Positions 24,948 through 37,224 of a DNA stretch of 64,000 nucleotides are shown here, piece after piece. Within the stretch, counting starts at the first letter, position 1. The number at the start of each line of letters is the position of its first letter. The DNA comes from Eucalyptus grandis (taxonomy: Eukaryota; Streptophyta; Magnoliopsida; Myrtales; Myrtaceae): contig NC_052619.1 of assembly GCF_016545825.1 (NCBI RefSeq), positions 67,094,115-67,158,114 on the forward strand, in the 5' to 3' direction. A model generated the notes under the pieces. The model was not told the origin of the DNA. It was given only the letters and a program-made list of their open reading frames with translations, and made no database searches. The translations under genes and the position numbers were made by a program.

Positions 24948-27900
24948 ATGGACGTTGTTGAAGTTGAAGAAAGTTATTTTGCAGCCAGCGATGCCAAGGT
25001 ATGAATGGACTATATACCCACGAAATTTGCCGAAAGAATTGATTTTTAAGATATTCTTCATAATAGAAGCTAAGGCTGTGAGTCAATATTGTACTGATAC
25101 TTTCTCAACCATCTAAAAGAGTGCTTCCATCTTCTGAAATATTTAGTTGTTTATTTTGTTGGCACATTAAAACAGAGTATACTTGGGTTTGAGTTATGTT
25201 CTAGTTTTTGGAAGGCTCTAATAATGAAGAGTATCATGAACAATTTGATAAAGATCAGCTTAAAGTGCCGTTTTTTAGCACTGGACCATGACGAGGCAAT
25301 TATTTTGTCTACAATTGGAGTTTGGTGACTGATTTGACAAGTTGCGTTTTTCAGTTACATGGAGATATGTGTAGGACTCTCTCCGCAATTTACTGCAAAG
25401 TATTGGCAATTTTCCCTGAATTAGAAGCTGCAAGGCCTAGAAGCAAATCTGGAATTCAGGCTTTGTGTTCATTGCACGTGGCTCTGGAGAAAACAAAGAA
25501 CATACTTCGGCATTGCTCCGAATGTAGTAAACTTTACCTGGTAATGTTCTTCTTGGAACTCTGAGAGATGCCATTCTCTTATTTCTGATCTTATAGCATT
25601 GTGAATATTACGTGGCTTCCAACAGAGGTTTCTTTTGGGAGAATGAAGAGGCATTCGGTGTCATACGTCTTATCTTCTTCTCCTATCTTACATGATTATC
25701 ACTAATTTTGATTTCATGTGCCAAGCTCTGTAGTTTTCTCTCAGCAATCCATTTTTCTTTGCAGGCAATAACAGGAGATTCTGTTCTTCTTAAATTTGAA
25801 AAAGCTCGATCTGCTCTTGCAGATAGCCTTAGAAGAGTTGAAGACATTGTCCCACAGTCTATCAGTTGTCAGGTAATTTTTAGTTGTTTAAACTACTATT
25901 GATGCAGGGGCAATTTTTTTTTTTTAACAAATCAAACTGATTTTTATGGAGACCTTTCTTCGATTGGTGAGAGGCAATTGATTAGGATGATCTATATGTG
26001 GTTGATTGAGGTGTTTTATCTATTTAGGAAGCAAAGCTTTAGATGAGGGGCTCTGAGAGACCTACTCTTTTACTCTTTATTAATGGAAACGTGCTTTGTG
26101 GCAATTATATATGTGTTTCTACAAGTTCGTTACCCTTGTATGTGCTTTGGCAATTTCATTGAATGCCATTACTTGGCACGTTTTATTTTTCTGTTTTCGT
26201 TTTTAGTAATTGGAACAGTCCATGAGTCTGTCTTGCTTAAATTGAAATAGGCTGAACCAAACATAATATTCTACTTTTGCAGATATTGGAGATTGTTGCC
26301 GAACTGGAGGCTGTTGTATTTACCCTTGATCCGCAGGAGAAGCATGTGGGCGAGGAAATAATTGCATTGCTCCAACAAGGAAGAAAGTTTAATGACTCTA
26401 ACGATAACAATGAACTCGAGTCTTTCCATCAAGCAGCTAGTAAACTTGGAATCACTTCTTCTAGAGCGGCTCTTACAGAGAGAAGAGCATTAAAGAAACT
26501 TATTGAAAGAGCTAGAGCAGAGGAAGATAAGCGAAAGGAGTCAATTGTGGCTTATCTTTTACATTTAATGCGAAAGTATTCGAAGTTATTCAGGAGTGAA
26601 TTCTCTGACGACAATGATTCACAGGGATCAACTCCTTGTTCACCAACCGTCCAGGGTTCCCTTGATGAAGGAGGCATTGTGGGCAATGGTCACGCATTTG
26701 AAAGACAGCTATCAAAGCTGAGTTCTTTTAACTTCAGGCACAACATCAGGAAATCAGGCCAGATGCCACTTCCACCAGAAGAGTTGAGGTGTCCGATATC
26801 TTTGCAGCTTATGTACGATCCGGTTATTATTTCTTCTGGACAGACATATGAAAGGATCTGTATTGAGAAGTGGTTTAGTGATGGGCACAACACCTGTCCT
26901 AAAACTCAACAGAATCTGTCTCATCTTTGTTTGACTCCTAATTACTGTGTGAAAGGACTTGTTGCTAGCTGGTGCGACCAAAATGGTGTTCCTGTTCCAG
27001 AGGGGCCTCCAGAGTCTCTTGATTTGAATTATTGGAGGCTGGCATTATCCGAGTCTGAGTCCACGAATTCAAGATTGATGAACAGTCTCGGTTCCTGCAA
27101 GTCAAAGTTTGTCAAAGTTGTTCCTTTGGAGGAGAGTGGTACCATTGAGGAGGAAGATGATGAGAAAGAAAATATTTCTGCGCCCGAGGTCAATATTTTT
27201 CAGAAAAATGATCATTTTCTTGGAGTGCTAAAGGGAGGAGAGGAATTGTGCAGAAAGTGCAAAGTGGTAGAACAAATCAGGCTTTTGCTAAAGGATGATG
27301 AGGAGGCTAGAATTTTCATGGGGGCCAATGGCTTTGTTGAAGCCCTTCTGCAGTTTCTGGAGTTGGCTGTCCATGAGAGGAATGCAATGGCTCAGGACGT
27401 TGGAGCAATGGCTCTGTTCAACCTTGCTGTCAACAATAACAGGTTTGTCTTTTAGTGTATTGCTGTTTTAGAGGTCTCAATACTCTTTTGGGCATTTTGA
27501 CAATTAATTATGCAGCAAAAGCAATAGGGTATCCAGTCAATTGTGAATGCTATAATTTTCTTTTGGGCCAGTCGGTGGGTACAGTACTAGAGTTTCACCC
27601 ACTTGGGCTCCATTTTGCATGTTTGTATTGCTTTTATTAACAGCTGCTGGGAATTTGCTGTTGTCTGCAGAATGACTGATATTGTTTCCATGCAATGCCC
27701 CTTATGGCTTCCTTTTCACTTCTTATGACCATAGGACTGGAGTCTCATGCTTTTTGGATCAATATTGTCGTTTTGGCATTTGTGTTTTCCACTATTCTGT
27801 CTTTTCTCTGATTCTTGTACTCAAGTTTTGATGTCCTCTGAGGGCTTCTCTTTAAGCAGGAGGTATATTTCTTTTTCCATTCTGCTTACAACTTGAATGT

Positions 27901-28985
27901 TTGAAAACAAAGGGGTGGAAGGATATTCTGTTCTTAGTTTGTTCATCACCTATAACCTGTTTCAAGTGCTGCTTTTGTTTTGACCACAAAAGAAAGTGCT
28001 GCTTTTGTCTTTTCATATAGGAGAAATTGCTATGCCATTCCTTATATGCTAAACAGCACAACAATGATTATTTTTGCCTTCACTTTCTTTATCTCCCAGT
28101 TCTCCTCCTGTAGTTTCTTGCATCATTCTTTGCCTGACACAGTGTTTTAACATGTGTTCTCCTTGCTTCTTTAACCTCAGGAACAAGGAGTTGATATTAG
28201 CTGCTGGAGTCATTCCACTTCTCGAGGAAATGATATCCAACCATAACTCTCATCCATCAGCAACGGCTCTATATCTGAATCTGTCCTGTCTCGAAGATGG
28301 CAAGCCCATAATTGGCACGAGTCAGGCTGTACCCTTTCTGATCCAGCTTCTTAAAGATGAAACGGCACCTCAATGCAAGCTTGATGCTCTTCATGCCCTT
28401 TACAATCTCTCCACCTACCACGACAATATTGGATACCTTCTTTCAGCAGGCATTATTAGTGGCCTTCAATCTCTTCTTGCAGATTCTAGCGACCAAATGT
28501 GGACAGAAAAGTCAATAGCTGTCCTTATACATTTAGCTTCAAGCCAATCAGGAAAAGATGAAATGGTATCTTGCCCTGAGCTAATAAGTTTACTTGCCAC
28601 GGTACTTGACACTGGAGAGCCTGTTGAGCAGGAGCAAGCTGTGTTATGTCTTTTAGTTTTGTGTAATGGAAATGACAAGTGCATTCAAATGGTGTTACAA
28701 GAAGGTGTTATACCTGCATTGGTGTCCATTTCAGTGAATGGTACACTAAGAGGAAGAGAAAAGGCTCAGAAACTTTTGATGCTGTTCCGGGAGCAACGGC
28801 AACGGGATCAATCTCCTGCCAATTTGAGCCAGCGGCATCATTGTCAGCTGGAGGAGACGAGTCACAGGACTGTGTCATCAGCTCCAGAAGCCAACCCGCT
28901 TTGTAAGTCTATATCTAGAAGGAAAACAGGCAAAGGCTGGGGCTTTTTATGGAAGAGCAAGAGTTACTCGGTCTACCAGTGTTAG
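24948..28985 (+). CDS. PUB45: U-box/ARM-repeat E3 ubiquitin ligase, PUB6/PUB7/PUB45 group, complete
   Basis: Coding exons are 24948-24998, 25355-25540, 25765-25872, 26283-27442 and 28181-28985, all GT/AG and in phase, giving 2310 nt and 769 aa, the usual length of this group. The protein starts MDVVEVEESYFAASDAK. Residues ~18-260 form the PUB N-terminal domain (ARPRSKSGIQALCSLH, FHQAASKLGITSSRAALTER). The U-box is at ~280-355 (ELRCPISLQLMYDPVI, GQTYERICIEKWF, TCPKTQQ). ARM repeats follow to about residue 720, and the tail ends FLWKSKSYSVYQC, as in Arabidopsis PUB45. It should recruit ubiquitin-charged E2 through the U-box and substrates through ARM repeats; the substrate is unknown. The last intron (27443-28180) splits an Arg codon (AG/G). 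No defects seen. The symbol is the best-matching name from memory; PUB6 or PUB7 are alternatives. Confidence 0.95.
27964..28008. mobile_element. Micro-insertion with a 15-bp direct repeat in the last U-box intron
   Basis: aagtgctgcttttgt at 27964-27978 and 27994-28008 flanks the 15-nt insert tttgaccacaaaaga. Confidence 0.65.
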
Positions 28986-30279
28986 ATGTTATCACAATCT
29001 GTATATTTTTCTGTGGTATCTTCTTTTCTGCTGGGCAAAATCATCTGTTTTGATTTTCTTGAGATAAAAAAGAGGTGTACAGTTTTCCATGCAATGAATG
29101 GATTTTTGTCTCTCCCTCCTACCCCTTTTCTCTCTCGTGGGGAGATTGTTAGTTCTTTTATTGCCAGAATCAAAGGCTTAAGTAGCACGGCACATTATGT
29201 AGTGGTTGGTTCTGGCGTTAGTACTTTAAAGAGGCCCCTAACTTAATACAAGTTATGTGAACTTGATTTTGAGTCATGCTCGACTTGCTCAGCAGCAGGA
29301 AGAATGCAAAATGCATTAGAGAAGATCTCTACACCATCTGTTGACTGAAATGTGGAAGGCCACGATATTGAGCATGGTTGATTTGATCTTGTTTTATGTC
29401 ATAGAAACATGATTTACGTAATTACTCCATGTTGAGTATAATCCTTTTGTTGAAATTGTGAATGTCAGGTCAATTTGACATGAGATTGATTAGACCCAAG
29501 ATGTCCCATCTAAATTTTTCCGTCATTCAGTGACTAAGCCGGATTTTGCTTCTGAGTGTGTTTGGATCTTCTGAAGCAGGTTGACATAGGAAGAGTCGAT
29601 TAACCTATCTGTTTCTAATACCAATGAAAAAATAAGCTCTGTTTCTGTTTCTGTTTGCACTTAAAACACATAAGATGATCTATAAAGCAGTTGCTTCTAA
29701 ATTTGTTGCCTGCAATTAGAAGCGGAGAATTCCTCTCCAGTTCAGGAGCTTCGAATATCTTTTTGTTGCGTACTTGTTTGCCAAACAGAACCATTGCAGT
29801 ATATGAACAAAAGACGTTTAGATTTAATAATACCCTCAAACTTTGTTTGCTTAAGACACAAATGATTCATCTTAGGCTTCGTTCTCATATCAAAAGCTGG
29901 TCGATAGGAATGATGATAGCTACAGAGTGTTTGAACCATATAACAACAATGAAGTTCCAGCATCTCTTGATAGCATGATGAGAATTAAACTTTATGCAGG
30001 AAGAACCCTGTCTAAGAAATCAACCATCTTTAGCAAATAGAAATATGTAGGCATGAATTCTCTGTATCATCCCATCAAAGAAACTAACCCGATTCTTTGA
30101 GCAGATTGCAAATACAAATACTCATTGTACCATCTCGTTATGAAGTTCCAACGGAAATGCCAAATGGTTCTATATCGACAGAAAACTGATATGGTATTTT
30201 TGTCAACTAAGCCCATACAATACTGGAGTATGGATACATCGGCCATGGCTTGCATCTCTTGTTTTACTTTAGTTACGTG
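28986..30279. other. Intergenic region between convergent genes
   Basis: It contains the U-box gene 3'UTR at the left and the 3'UTR of the minus-strand gene at the right. No further coding sequence is supported. Confidence 0.5.
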
Positions 30280-31163
30280 TCACATGTAAGAGATAGAGTC
30301 TCCTTTTTTCCTTCTTGCTGGTTTCTTTAGCCATGCGGACTCGAACAGCTCCAAGATGGGATCATTGGTGGATTCGTCCTCTATTTGCTCATTGTCTTCA
30401 GTTTTGACGTTGATCCTTTCGTTCTTGCCTTCCAAACTGTCTTTGTTTTCTTCTTCTATTTCTTCCTTCATTCCCTTCGTTAGAATCTCCTTGTATGATT
30501 CCTTTATTCCCTTCTGTAGAATCTCCTTGTATGAGCCCTTTTCGTGGGTCTCTGCATCAGAAGTTCTTGTCTCGCCTCCGGCTTCAGACACTGGAGAAAA
30601 CTGCCCTGTTTTTCGGCTGTCAAAGTGCGGTTCCTGATCAGCAGGGTAGTGTGCATCAGCTAAGTACGCCAATCTATCGCAGCATTCATTACAGTTCGGA
30701 TCGACCGGGATCTCTTTCTCTCTGACGGCTCTTGATTCCCAGCAGGTTATTATCGAGACCCAAAATGACAACCACAATATACAATGGACTAACACCCAAT
30801 CTAGAAGTGGAATTTGGTGGATAAAACCCGGCACTTTGTTTATGACATTGTCGATTCTATCTGGGAGGGCTTCCGTCACTTGGATGAGCTCATCAATCTT
30901 ATCAAACGCATAACTCGATGCAGGGAAGATTTCTCGATGACATCCTCAGCAGTTAGGATGGTACTGTCCGCGAAGGAGAGCATGGAAAGGCATTGGTACT
31001 GAACCACGTACACAAACGGGCTGATTTTGTTGGCTAATCTGGTGAAAACTTTGAACAACGATCCAGACGGTCCATTGAAGTCTTGTGCTCTCATGTAGGC
31101 TCTGTGAGCTGTTGCAAGTATCGAAACCCTGCAAGTGTGCAAGGGACGGCGTCTCGGACTCAT
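30280..31163 (-). CDS. Conserved plant protein of unknown function, one apparent frame break
   Basis: Minus strand. 31163-30930 encodes 78 residues starting MSPRRRPLHTC, including NKISPFVYVVQYQCLS and ADSTILTAEDVIEK. 30930-30280 continues in another frame with IFPASSYAFDKIDELIQVTE, ALPDRIDNVINKVP, a hydrophobic segment (LDWVLVHCILWLSFWVSII) that may be a membrane anchor, then an acidic/lysine-rich tail with two tandem SYKEIL-KG units, ending DSISYM. The two frames join at GAGAAATC (30928-30935); one missing A in the AAA run would restore a single ~294-residue frame. An acceptor CAG at 31186 lies 22 nt upstream of the ATG, so the leader is spliced, with a possible leader exon near 32130-32260. 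I believe similar proteins occur across dicots but do not recognise a named family. The opening region faintly recalls small rubber-particle/REF-like proteins; this is too weak to use. A pseudogene is possible but less likely than a base-call error. Confidence 0.7.
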
Positions 31164-32259
31164 CCTGTCGGTTGTTACCTGTTTCCTGCAATCACAAGCC
31201 TTAGTTATGTCTTGGACGTTACCCAACAAACATAGACCTGTTGCCGACTTACAAGCTAGGATTCATCTTAAAACGTGCCTCCCGATTAAGTTAGAATCTG
31301 CATCACTGCATACATTGTACTCTGTACTCGTAGTATCCAAAACCGACATATCCCAAGCGACAAAACTTCAGATACATAGGAGAGGAATTTCGTTTTGATG
31401 TGACAGAAAAACGAATTTTTCAGAGTCTATGCAGTATAAAAATGATTCAACTTCTCACTCAAGAAAAAGAAATTGCTACTTTTAATGGAAATGATGCAAA
31501 AGATTCACAAAGTTACCATCCAGCATAACGTGATGCATTATAGACCTTCTGAAGAATGTGGCATATTCGTTTCGGGAAGCAATTTCGACTATAAATATGG
31601 AAATTCTTTCTTGCATAATTACAGATATCAATATACCACGTTATGAGATTGAAAGTTTACAATTTCTAGAGACAAAGCTTGTTTTTCTTGTTCATACCAA
31701 CTCCTAGCAGCAAATTAACAACATACAAGCAGCAGGCAGGCAAAAGCTCAGGTAGTCTAAATTGACACAAAATGATATAGAAAAACACGACCATTCAATC
31801 TTTCCTGAGAAAACTTTATCTTTGTGGGATGGAATACAAACGTAACACTTATCAAAAATTTGAAAAAAGACCAAAAAAATCATCGGAAAAGAGCTAGCAG
31901 GCATAGAAATTTTCAACTAGATGAAACGCCCTATTTCATACCTCTGCCAAGAAAGATGGTGTCAAAATCGTTTGGTATCAACCAGAAAAGCTTCCTGCAG
32001 AAATTTGTAGCGAATCTAACGAGGATCATCAGCAAAGAAAAACCTTAAATTTAAACGGGGTCACTCCATATATAACCAAAAGATAATGATAATAAAATGA
32101 AATAGAAAAAGCAAAATTTCTGCACCTGGTAATAATGGGATTTCTGCTTGGGAAGTCATAAACAAGCAGAGAGTGAAATTCTAATTTTGCTCCCGATTTA
32201 GTTGGGAAAACGAGTGGCCGTTAACTGTTTAACGACATTGAAGTTTCAGGGGGGAGAAA

Positions 32260-32509
32260 AGGTGGGAGTTGAAAAGGCCCACCCGCGATCTTTCTCGTTT
32301 TCGTGTCCTTGGATCAGGAGGGTCACGTGGTCCCTTGTCTTCTTTTCCTAATTGCAAATTCGGGTTTTACCATAGGATGCACCGAAACACTCGATAAACA
32401 TCGAAAAAGAAAAGTTTTTGAGTCTCTATGAGCCATTTTTCTTGTATAATGTCTAGTTATGTTTTGGTGATCAAAACATTTCTCGTTGGATGAGGAAGAT
32501 CCATCATCT
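32260..32509. other. Intergenic spacer upstream of the unknown minus-strand gene
   Basis: Probable promoter area of the gene ending at 30280. No other feature seen. Confidence 0.4.
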
Positions 32510-33729
32510 ATTTACTCACCCGAAATTAGATATTGTCAATGCATGTCGATGCAATAGGAATATAATCACCAATATGCATATGCACATTGTCAAATTATAT
32601 CGAAATGATATACTAAAAATATATTTGAAAATATTTCACAGGCTTTGGCAAATTTGAAGATAATGATGTGTTGGGTGTTCATGTGATTCGTTCATTAATA
32701 TTATTGTATCATGAATGCAATGGTGATCGAGATTGATGGAGAGCTACAGAACTGTAGCATTTGTCATTTACACATAATATTAGTAGCTAATAATTCATTT
32801 GATTCTCGGAAATTAATGATTTGGAAGTCATTTTCTTAAAAATATTCACTTCTATCACTTGGAATAAATAGGCAAATAAAAAAAAAACCTCATTATTGAT
32901 AATAATTTATGTCTAAAGATTTTTGTGATGAAAATATTTTTCAATCATTAATTTTTATAAGGGATACAAGTCATTTTTTTTAGATAAATTATTTTTAATC
33001 ATTCATTTTAGTGAAACAAAAAGGGCCAGTAATGAAAAATAGAATAAGGACGTCTTTTTCACCTAAGGGGAGAAAAAAAACTCTTATCTTTTGTATCATA
33101 GAAAAGAGGTCAATTATCATTTTAAACTACTGAAGCCTATTTCTCTCGAAAAGACGATTGTCATTTTCTAGCACCATGTCTCGCCTAATTTCATATTCTC
33201 TATATCTCTGAGCAATTTCCTTTTTTGTACACCTTCAACATCATCAAAGTTTCACTTTCTTAGTAGCCATTGCTTACTGTTTATCTGTTAATGTATAAGT
33301 ATCACTGTTGGTTCGTAATTTTTTTTTTTATCTTTATTTTTACACCAACAAGATGACCATACATTGTTGTACCGATCTAAAACTATATTTGTCATATTAT
33401 TTTGAATGTTTGTGTCGATTTGATTTTCACAAAAGTAATATAACGATATGAAAAATATCATAACAAAAATAAATATTCATATTAATTGTGTTCACTGCTA
33501 GAGCTTACATGAAATTTTATTTAAATTTAGAAGTTGGATATTTATTGAGTAATAACGTAAGTAGACAGTATATTCTGAGCGCGAAAAACATTATAAATCA
33601 ATAATAAACTTGGCAGCATAAAGTAGAATGTAAAATTGTAAATGCCCCTTTCTCTAGCTTTCCACCATTTTATCCGAAACTTCACCTTTTGTGCCATCCA
33701 TTTTGCGCGGAAAAGACGAGCAAGCTAAT

Positions 33730-33773
33730 TTATATAGCATTTCTGTTCAAGAAAAAAAAATTATATAGCATTT
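33730..33773. mobile_element. Poly(A) micro-insertion with a 13-bp direct repeat in block A
   Basis: ttatatagcattt at 33730-33742 and 33761-33773 flanks 18 nt ending in nine A. The matching site in block B (about 47255-47270) has a single copy and no insert. Confidence 0.75.
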
Positions 33774-34039
33774 TCTTGAGACGAAAATAATTTCTTTTTC
33801 TCCTCCACTTGCTCCTCTCTATTCCTGGAGAGTTAAAAGGATACTTCTATATGATCACGTTCCAATTCCATATATTTCCCCTTTTTTTTTTTTTACCATT
33901 TCTTCCTTTTTCTTTTTGGTTTTTAATGTCAATTATTTTGTTTTGGCAAGAGTTAATAAATATTTCTTATCAATAACAACACGTCACAAAGAGAAGTATT
34001 GGATATTTAATCGGGGTACTTTTAACAATCACGGCCAGG

Positions 34040-34265
34040 ACCCTGGCAGTTAGGCATGCCTACTCGAGACCGGCCCCAATTGTCGGGGTCTTGGGCCGAG
34101 ACTTAGGCTTGAGTGTTGAGGTCCTCATCTTGGCCTCGAGGGCCCTAGTGCCAAGGTCATGGTCCTCCCCACCATGGGTTCAAGCCATGTCCCATGGGAC
34201 TCGGGCTCGGGCATCGTGATTCTTGGCTCAGCTTGGGTCCTTCAAACCTAAGCATTAAGGTCAAG
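34040..34265. repeat. Short relative of the 15.3-16.2 kb minisatellite
   Basis: It has the same phrase vocabulary as 15270-16170 ('gggccgagacttaggctt', 'ttggcctcgag', 'gactcgggctcggg', 'cctaagcattaaggtc') and is followed by an A run. It is absent from the matching position of duplicate B. Confidence 0.6.
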
Positions 34266-35076
34266 TTGTATTTCAAAAAAAAAAAAAAAAAAATTCTAAA
34301 TTTTAAATGATGAAGTTATTCTCCTTAACTTAAAAATGGTTTTGCATTAATTGTCTAAACGATCCAAATGTAGAAACATGATTCTTAACCAAAAAAGAAA
34401 AAATAAATAAAATTGCAAAGTCAAAGTACCAATAACAAGCAAAGAAATTGTTCTTGGACCTGAGTTCGGGGAAATTCGAATTTTGAAGATGTTAATGGTT
34501 TGGTTTGGATTTTTGGGAAACTTGAGCTGAATTGAATCGTTTGGGTGTGCATTCTCTTTTAATCGAACCACGAACTGAATATAATTTGAACCAAAAATTT
34601 GATTTGATTCGGTTCGGTCTGGTTTTTTGTTTTTGTTTTTGTAACATTAAGAAGAGATTTCAGTGAAAAATGAGAGAAATAAATTGTAATATTAAGAAAA
34701 ATGATAATTTTCAATTCAGTTTGGTTAACCAAAACTATCCCAACCGAGATAAAAAAAAAAAGGTGGTTAAATTTTTCATTATTTGAACAGAAATCAAATC
34801 TAAATTAAAAATTTACGAAAATTCAATTTTTAGTTTTGACACAACGGACGAATTCATTGTAGCCATGGGGTGAGGAAATTTTGTACTAACCGTTCAGTCA
34901 AGTCAAAGACTCGAAGATAATGGACTCCTTTAATAGGAAGGTGCGGTTGAGGATCGTATTTTCACCAAATACATGAATTTCGTTTACTTTTTGAAACTTT
35001 CTAATAAAAAAAACATATATGAAATAGATTAATTACAGGGAAAGTAAATAAATGCAAATAACAAGAAATTGAGGGC

Positions 35077-36371
35077 GCGCATGACAAAATTTCTATTTCT
35101 CTATTTCTCTGTTTCCCGGAATAGGTTTGGAACAGAAATCCGTTTGGTAATGCAATTTAATTTCTCTATTTCTAAAACAGATTTCTATTCTAGACATAGA
35201 GAAATTGAAAAAAATCAGAAACTGAAATTTTTAACTTCTCAGTTTCTAAAATAGAAATCAGAAGCTGAAATCAAACCATATAAAGAACCTTGTGCTTTCT
35301 TGCTAACTTAATTCACTCATAACCACAACTTCACAAATTATTACTAATTTTCTTTTTCTTATTTTGCTCATGTTTTTTTTTTTTTTTTTTTTTCAATTTT
35401 TTTGATAGCAATTGAATGGGTCCCCAATTTTCAAAAACGACCAAAGTTCTTAAATGCTTACTTAAAAACAATGGGGCTCTTTCCTCTTAGAAAAGGCACG
35501 CGCATGGCCAGTTGAAGAAAAAGTTCTTATGTAATAGATGAATAAAAAACGTGCCTAGATAACCTTGTTTCTTTACGAATTTAAAATTCTTGCAAAATCA
35601 AAATAATTAGATTGTTACACAATCTTGAATTTTAATTCGAAGGCAAAGATTCAAGAGAATCTCTCTCTTTGCTATGCAAGGGCTATTAAAGGTTCATTGA
35701 GCAACAATAAAGAAATTAGGGATGAGCAACTGGACTGATTCAATTCGAGAATCAAAATAAACCGACCTTCCCCCGATTGGTTCCTACCATAAACATTACT
35801 TCAAGGTAGAATTCTCATATATTTCTTTACACCATCAATTTTATTTTGTTGACAATCTTGTATAATACTAGTCTTTGATAAAAGGATAGGGTTGTATAGG
35901 CGCCATTGATAGCCCCCATATTCATGCTTTCACAGTACTTGTCTGAACCTATGCAGCATGAGCTTGCAAACGATACATTGACTGAGGAGGGAAACCAAAT
36001 AAATATGCTTAGAAAAACCATTACTAATAAAATGACAATGTATAATAATATGCTAGAAATTTCATGAAATTATATTTTCAACTTTGGTAATGTATTAGTA
36101 TTATTTCGACTATTATTTTGTATTTAAGAATTTCCTATGTTGTTTTAGTATTATTTCAACTATTATTTTGTATTTGAGGATTATCTAATCATTTTCTATT
36201 CCTATAAATAGAAATTTTATTTTGTTATCAAACGGATTTTGTTTCAGAAATAGAAATTTTGAGTTATTATCAAACGAGTTTCTTTGCTTAGAAACTTATC
36301 CAGGGAATAAAAATTGAGAAATTGATTTCTGGCCATAAATCAATTTCTATTTTAGAAATTTTATCATGTGC
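35077..36371. mobile_element. Non-autonomous DNA-element-like insertion with terminal inverted repeats (~1.3 kb)
   Basis: The left end reads gcgcatgacaaaatttcta and the right end, reverse-complemented, gcacatgataaaatttcta: 17 of 19 positions agree. The subterminal parts are full of 'tttctatttct / agaaatagaaa' inverted motifs. The equivalent position in duplicate B (about 47943-47960) lacks the element. No transposase frame is present. A target duplication is not clear, so the exact ends are uncertain. Confidence 0.6.
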
Positions 36372-36392
36372 AGCCTGACTGGAGACCAAGGA

Positions 36393-36706
36393 CTATTCAT
36401 CATCGCTCCACTGTTTGGAGTCGATATATGACAGCCTTTCTACCACTCTTTCTTTCGAGCATCCAGTTTGGCAATAGTGAAGTGGGTGAAACTTGGCCAC
36501 CGTCGTGAATGATTGAACCTATTGGAAAGTCCAATTCGTTGCTGTTATAGGATTTTCTGAGGATTGATGACCCGTCCTCAACAAGTTTGATTTCCCATCT
36601 CTCTGATGACGGTGCCAAGTGAAGATGCTGGAGGTGGTGCGTATGCATTTGGTGATGCGATGTATGGGATACTTGTTATCAACTGTTCGTCTTAATCAAC
36701 ATGATC
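36393..36706 (-). pseudogene. Pseudo-copy 1 of the last exon of the NT-C2 gene
   Basis: Translating the minus strand gives SSILRKSYNSNELDFPIGSI and PNWMLERKSGRKA, close to the last exon at 47970-48302. It has a frameshift upstream of the SSILRKSY segment and an in-frame TAA where the functional gene has a GAA codon (DHLDEDEQ). There are no upstream exons nearby, so it is not a working gene. Confidence 0.85.
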
Positions 36707-36896
36707 TTGGATAAAGATGAAAAATGTTTCATCATTAGTCAAATGATGAGTATGAACAAATTATTGATCAGGAGGCTGCTCCTTGTCAACAATTTATTTG
36801 GTCTGTGAACCTCAATGATGAATATTTAGAAAATTTAGCTCAAAGAGAAGAATAATTATAGACGGTTGGCGGTGACGGTTGGTGAGAAATAAAGGA

Positions 36897-37224
36897 CTAT
36901 TCATCATCTCTCCATTGTTTGGAGTCGATATATGACAGCCTTTCTGCCACTCTTTCTTTCGAGCATCTAGTTTGGCAACGGTGAAGTGGGCAAAACTTGG
37001 CCACCGTCGTGAATGATTGAACCTATTGGAAAGTCCAATTTGTCAAGCTTGTTGTCGTTGTTATAGGATTTTCTGAGGATTGATGACCCCGTCCTTGACA
37101 AGGTTTGATTTCCCATCTCTCCGATGATGGCGCCAAGTGAAGATGCTGGAGGTGGTGCGTATGCAGTTGGTGATGCAATATATGGGATACTTGTTATCAA
37201 CGGTTTGTCTTAATCAACGTAATC
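36897..37224 (-). pseudogene. Pseudo-copy 2 of the last exon of the NT-C2 gene
   Basis: It encodes ITSIPYIASPTAYAPPPASS and FPIGSIIHDGGQVLPTSPLPN, then a TAG replaces the Trp of NWMLERKSGRK. It shares the TAA (GAA to TAA) of copy 1. It lies 504 bp from copy 1 as a direct tandem duplicate whose intronic flank is copied too. Confidence 0.85.

Noticed and set aside
30280..30879. ATG at 30879 as the true start of the unknown gene
   Set aside because: The conserved-looking sequence continues upstream of it in the same frame to 30930 and then in the adjacent frame to 31163.
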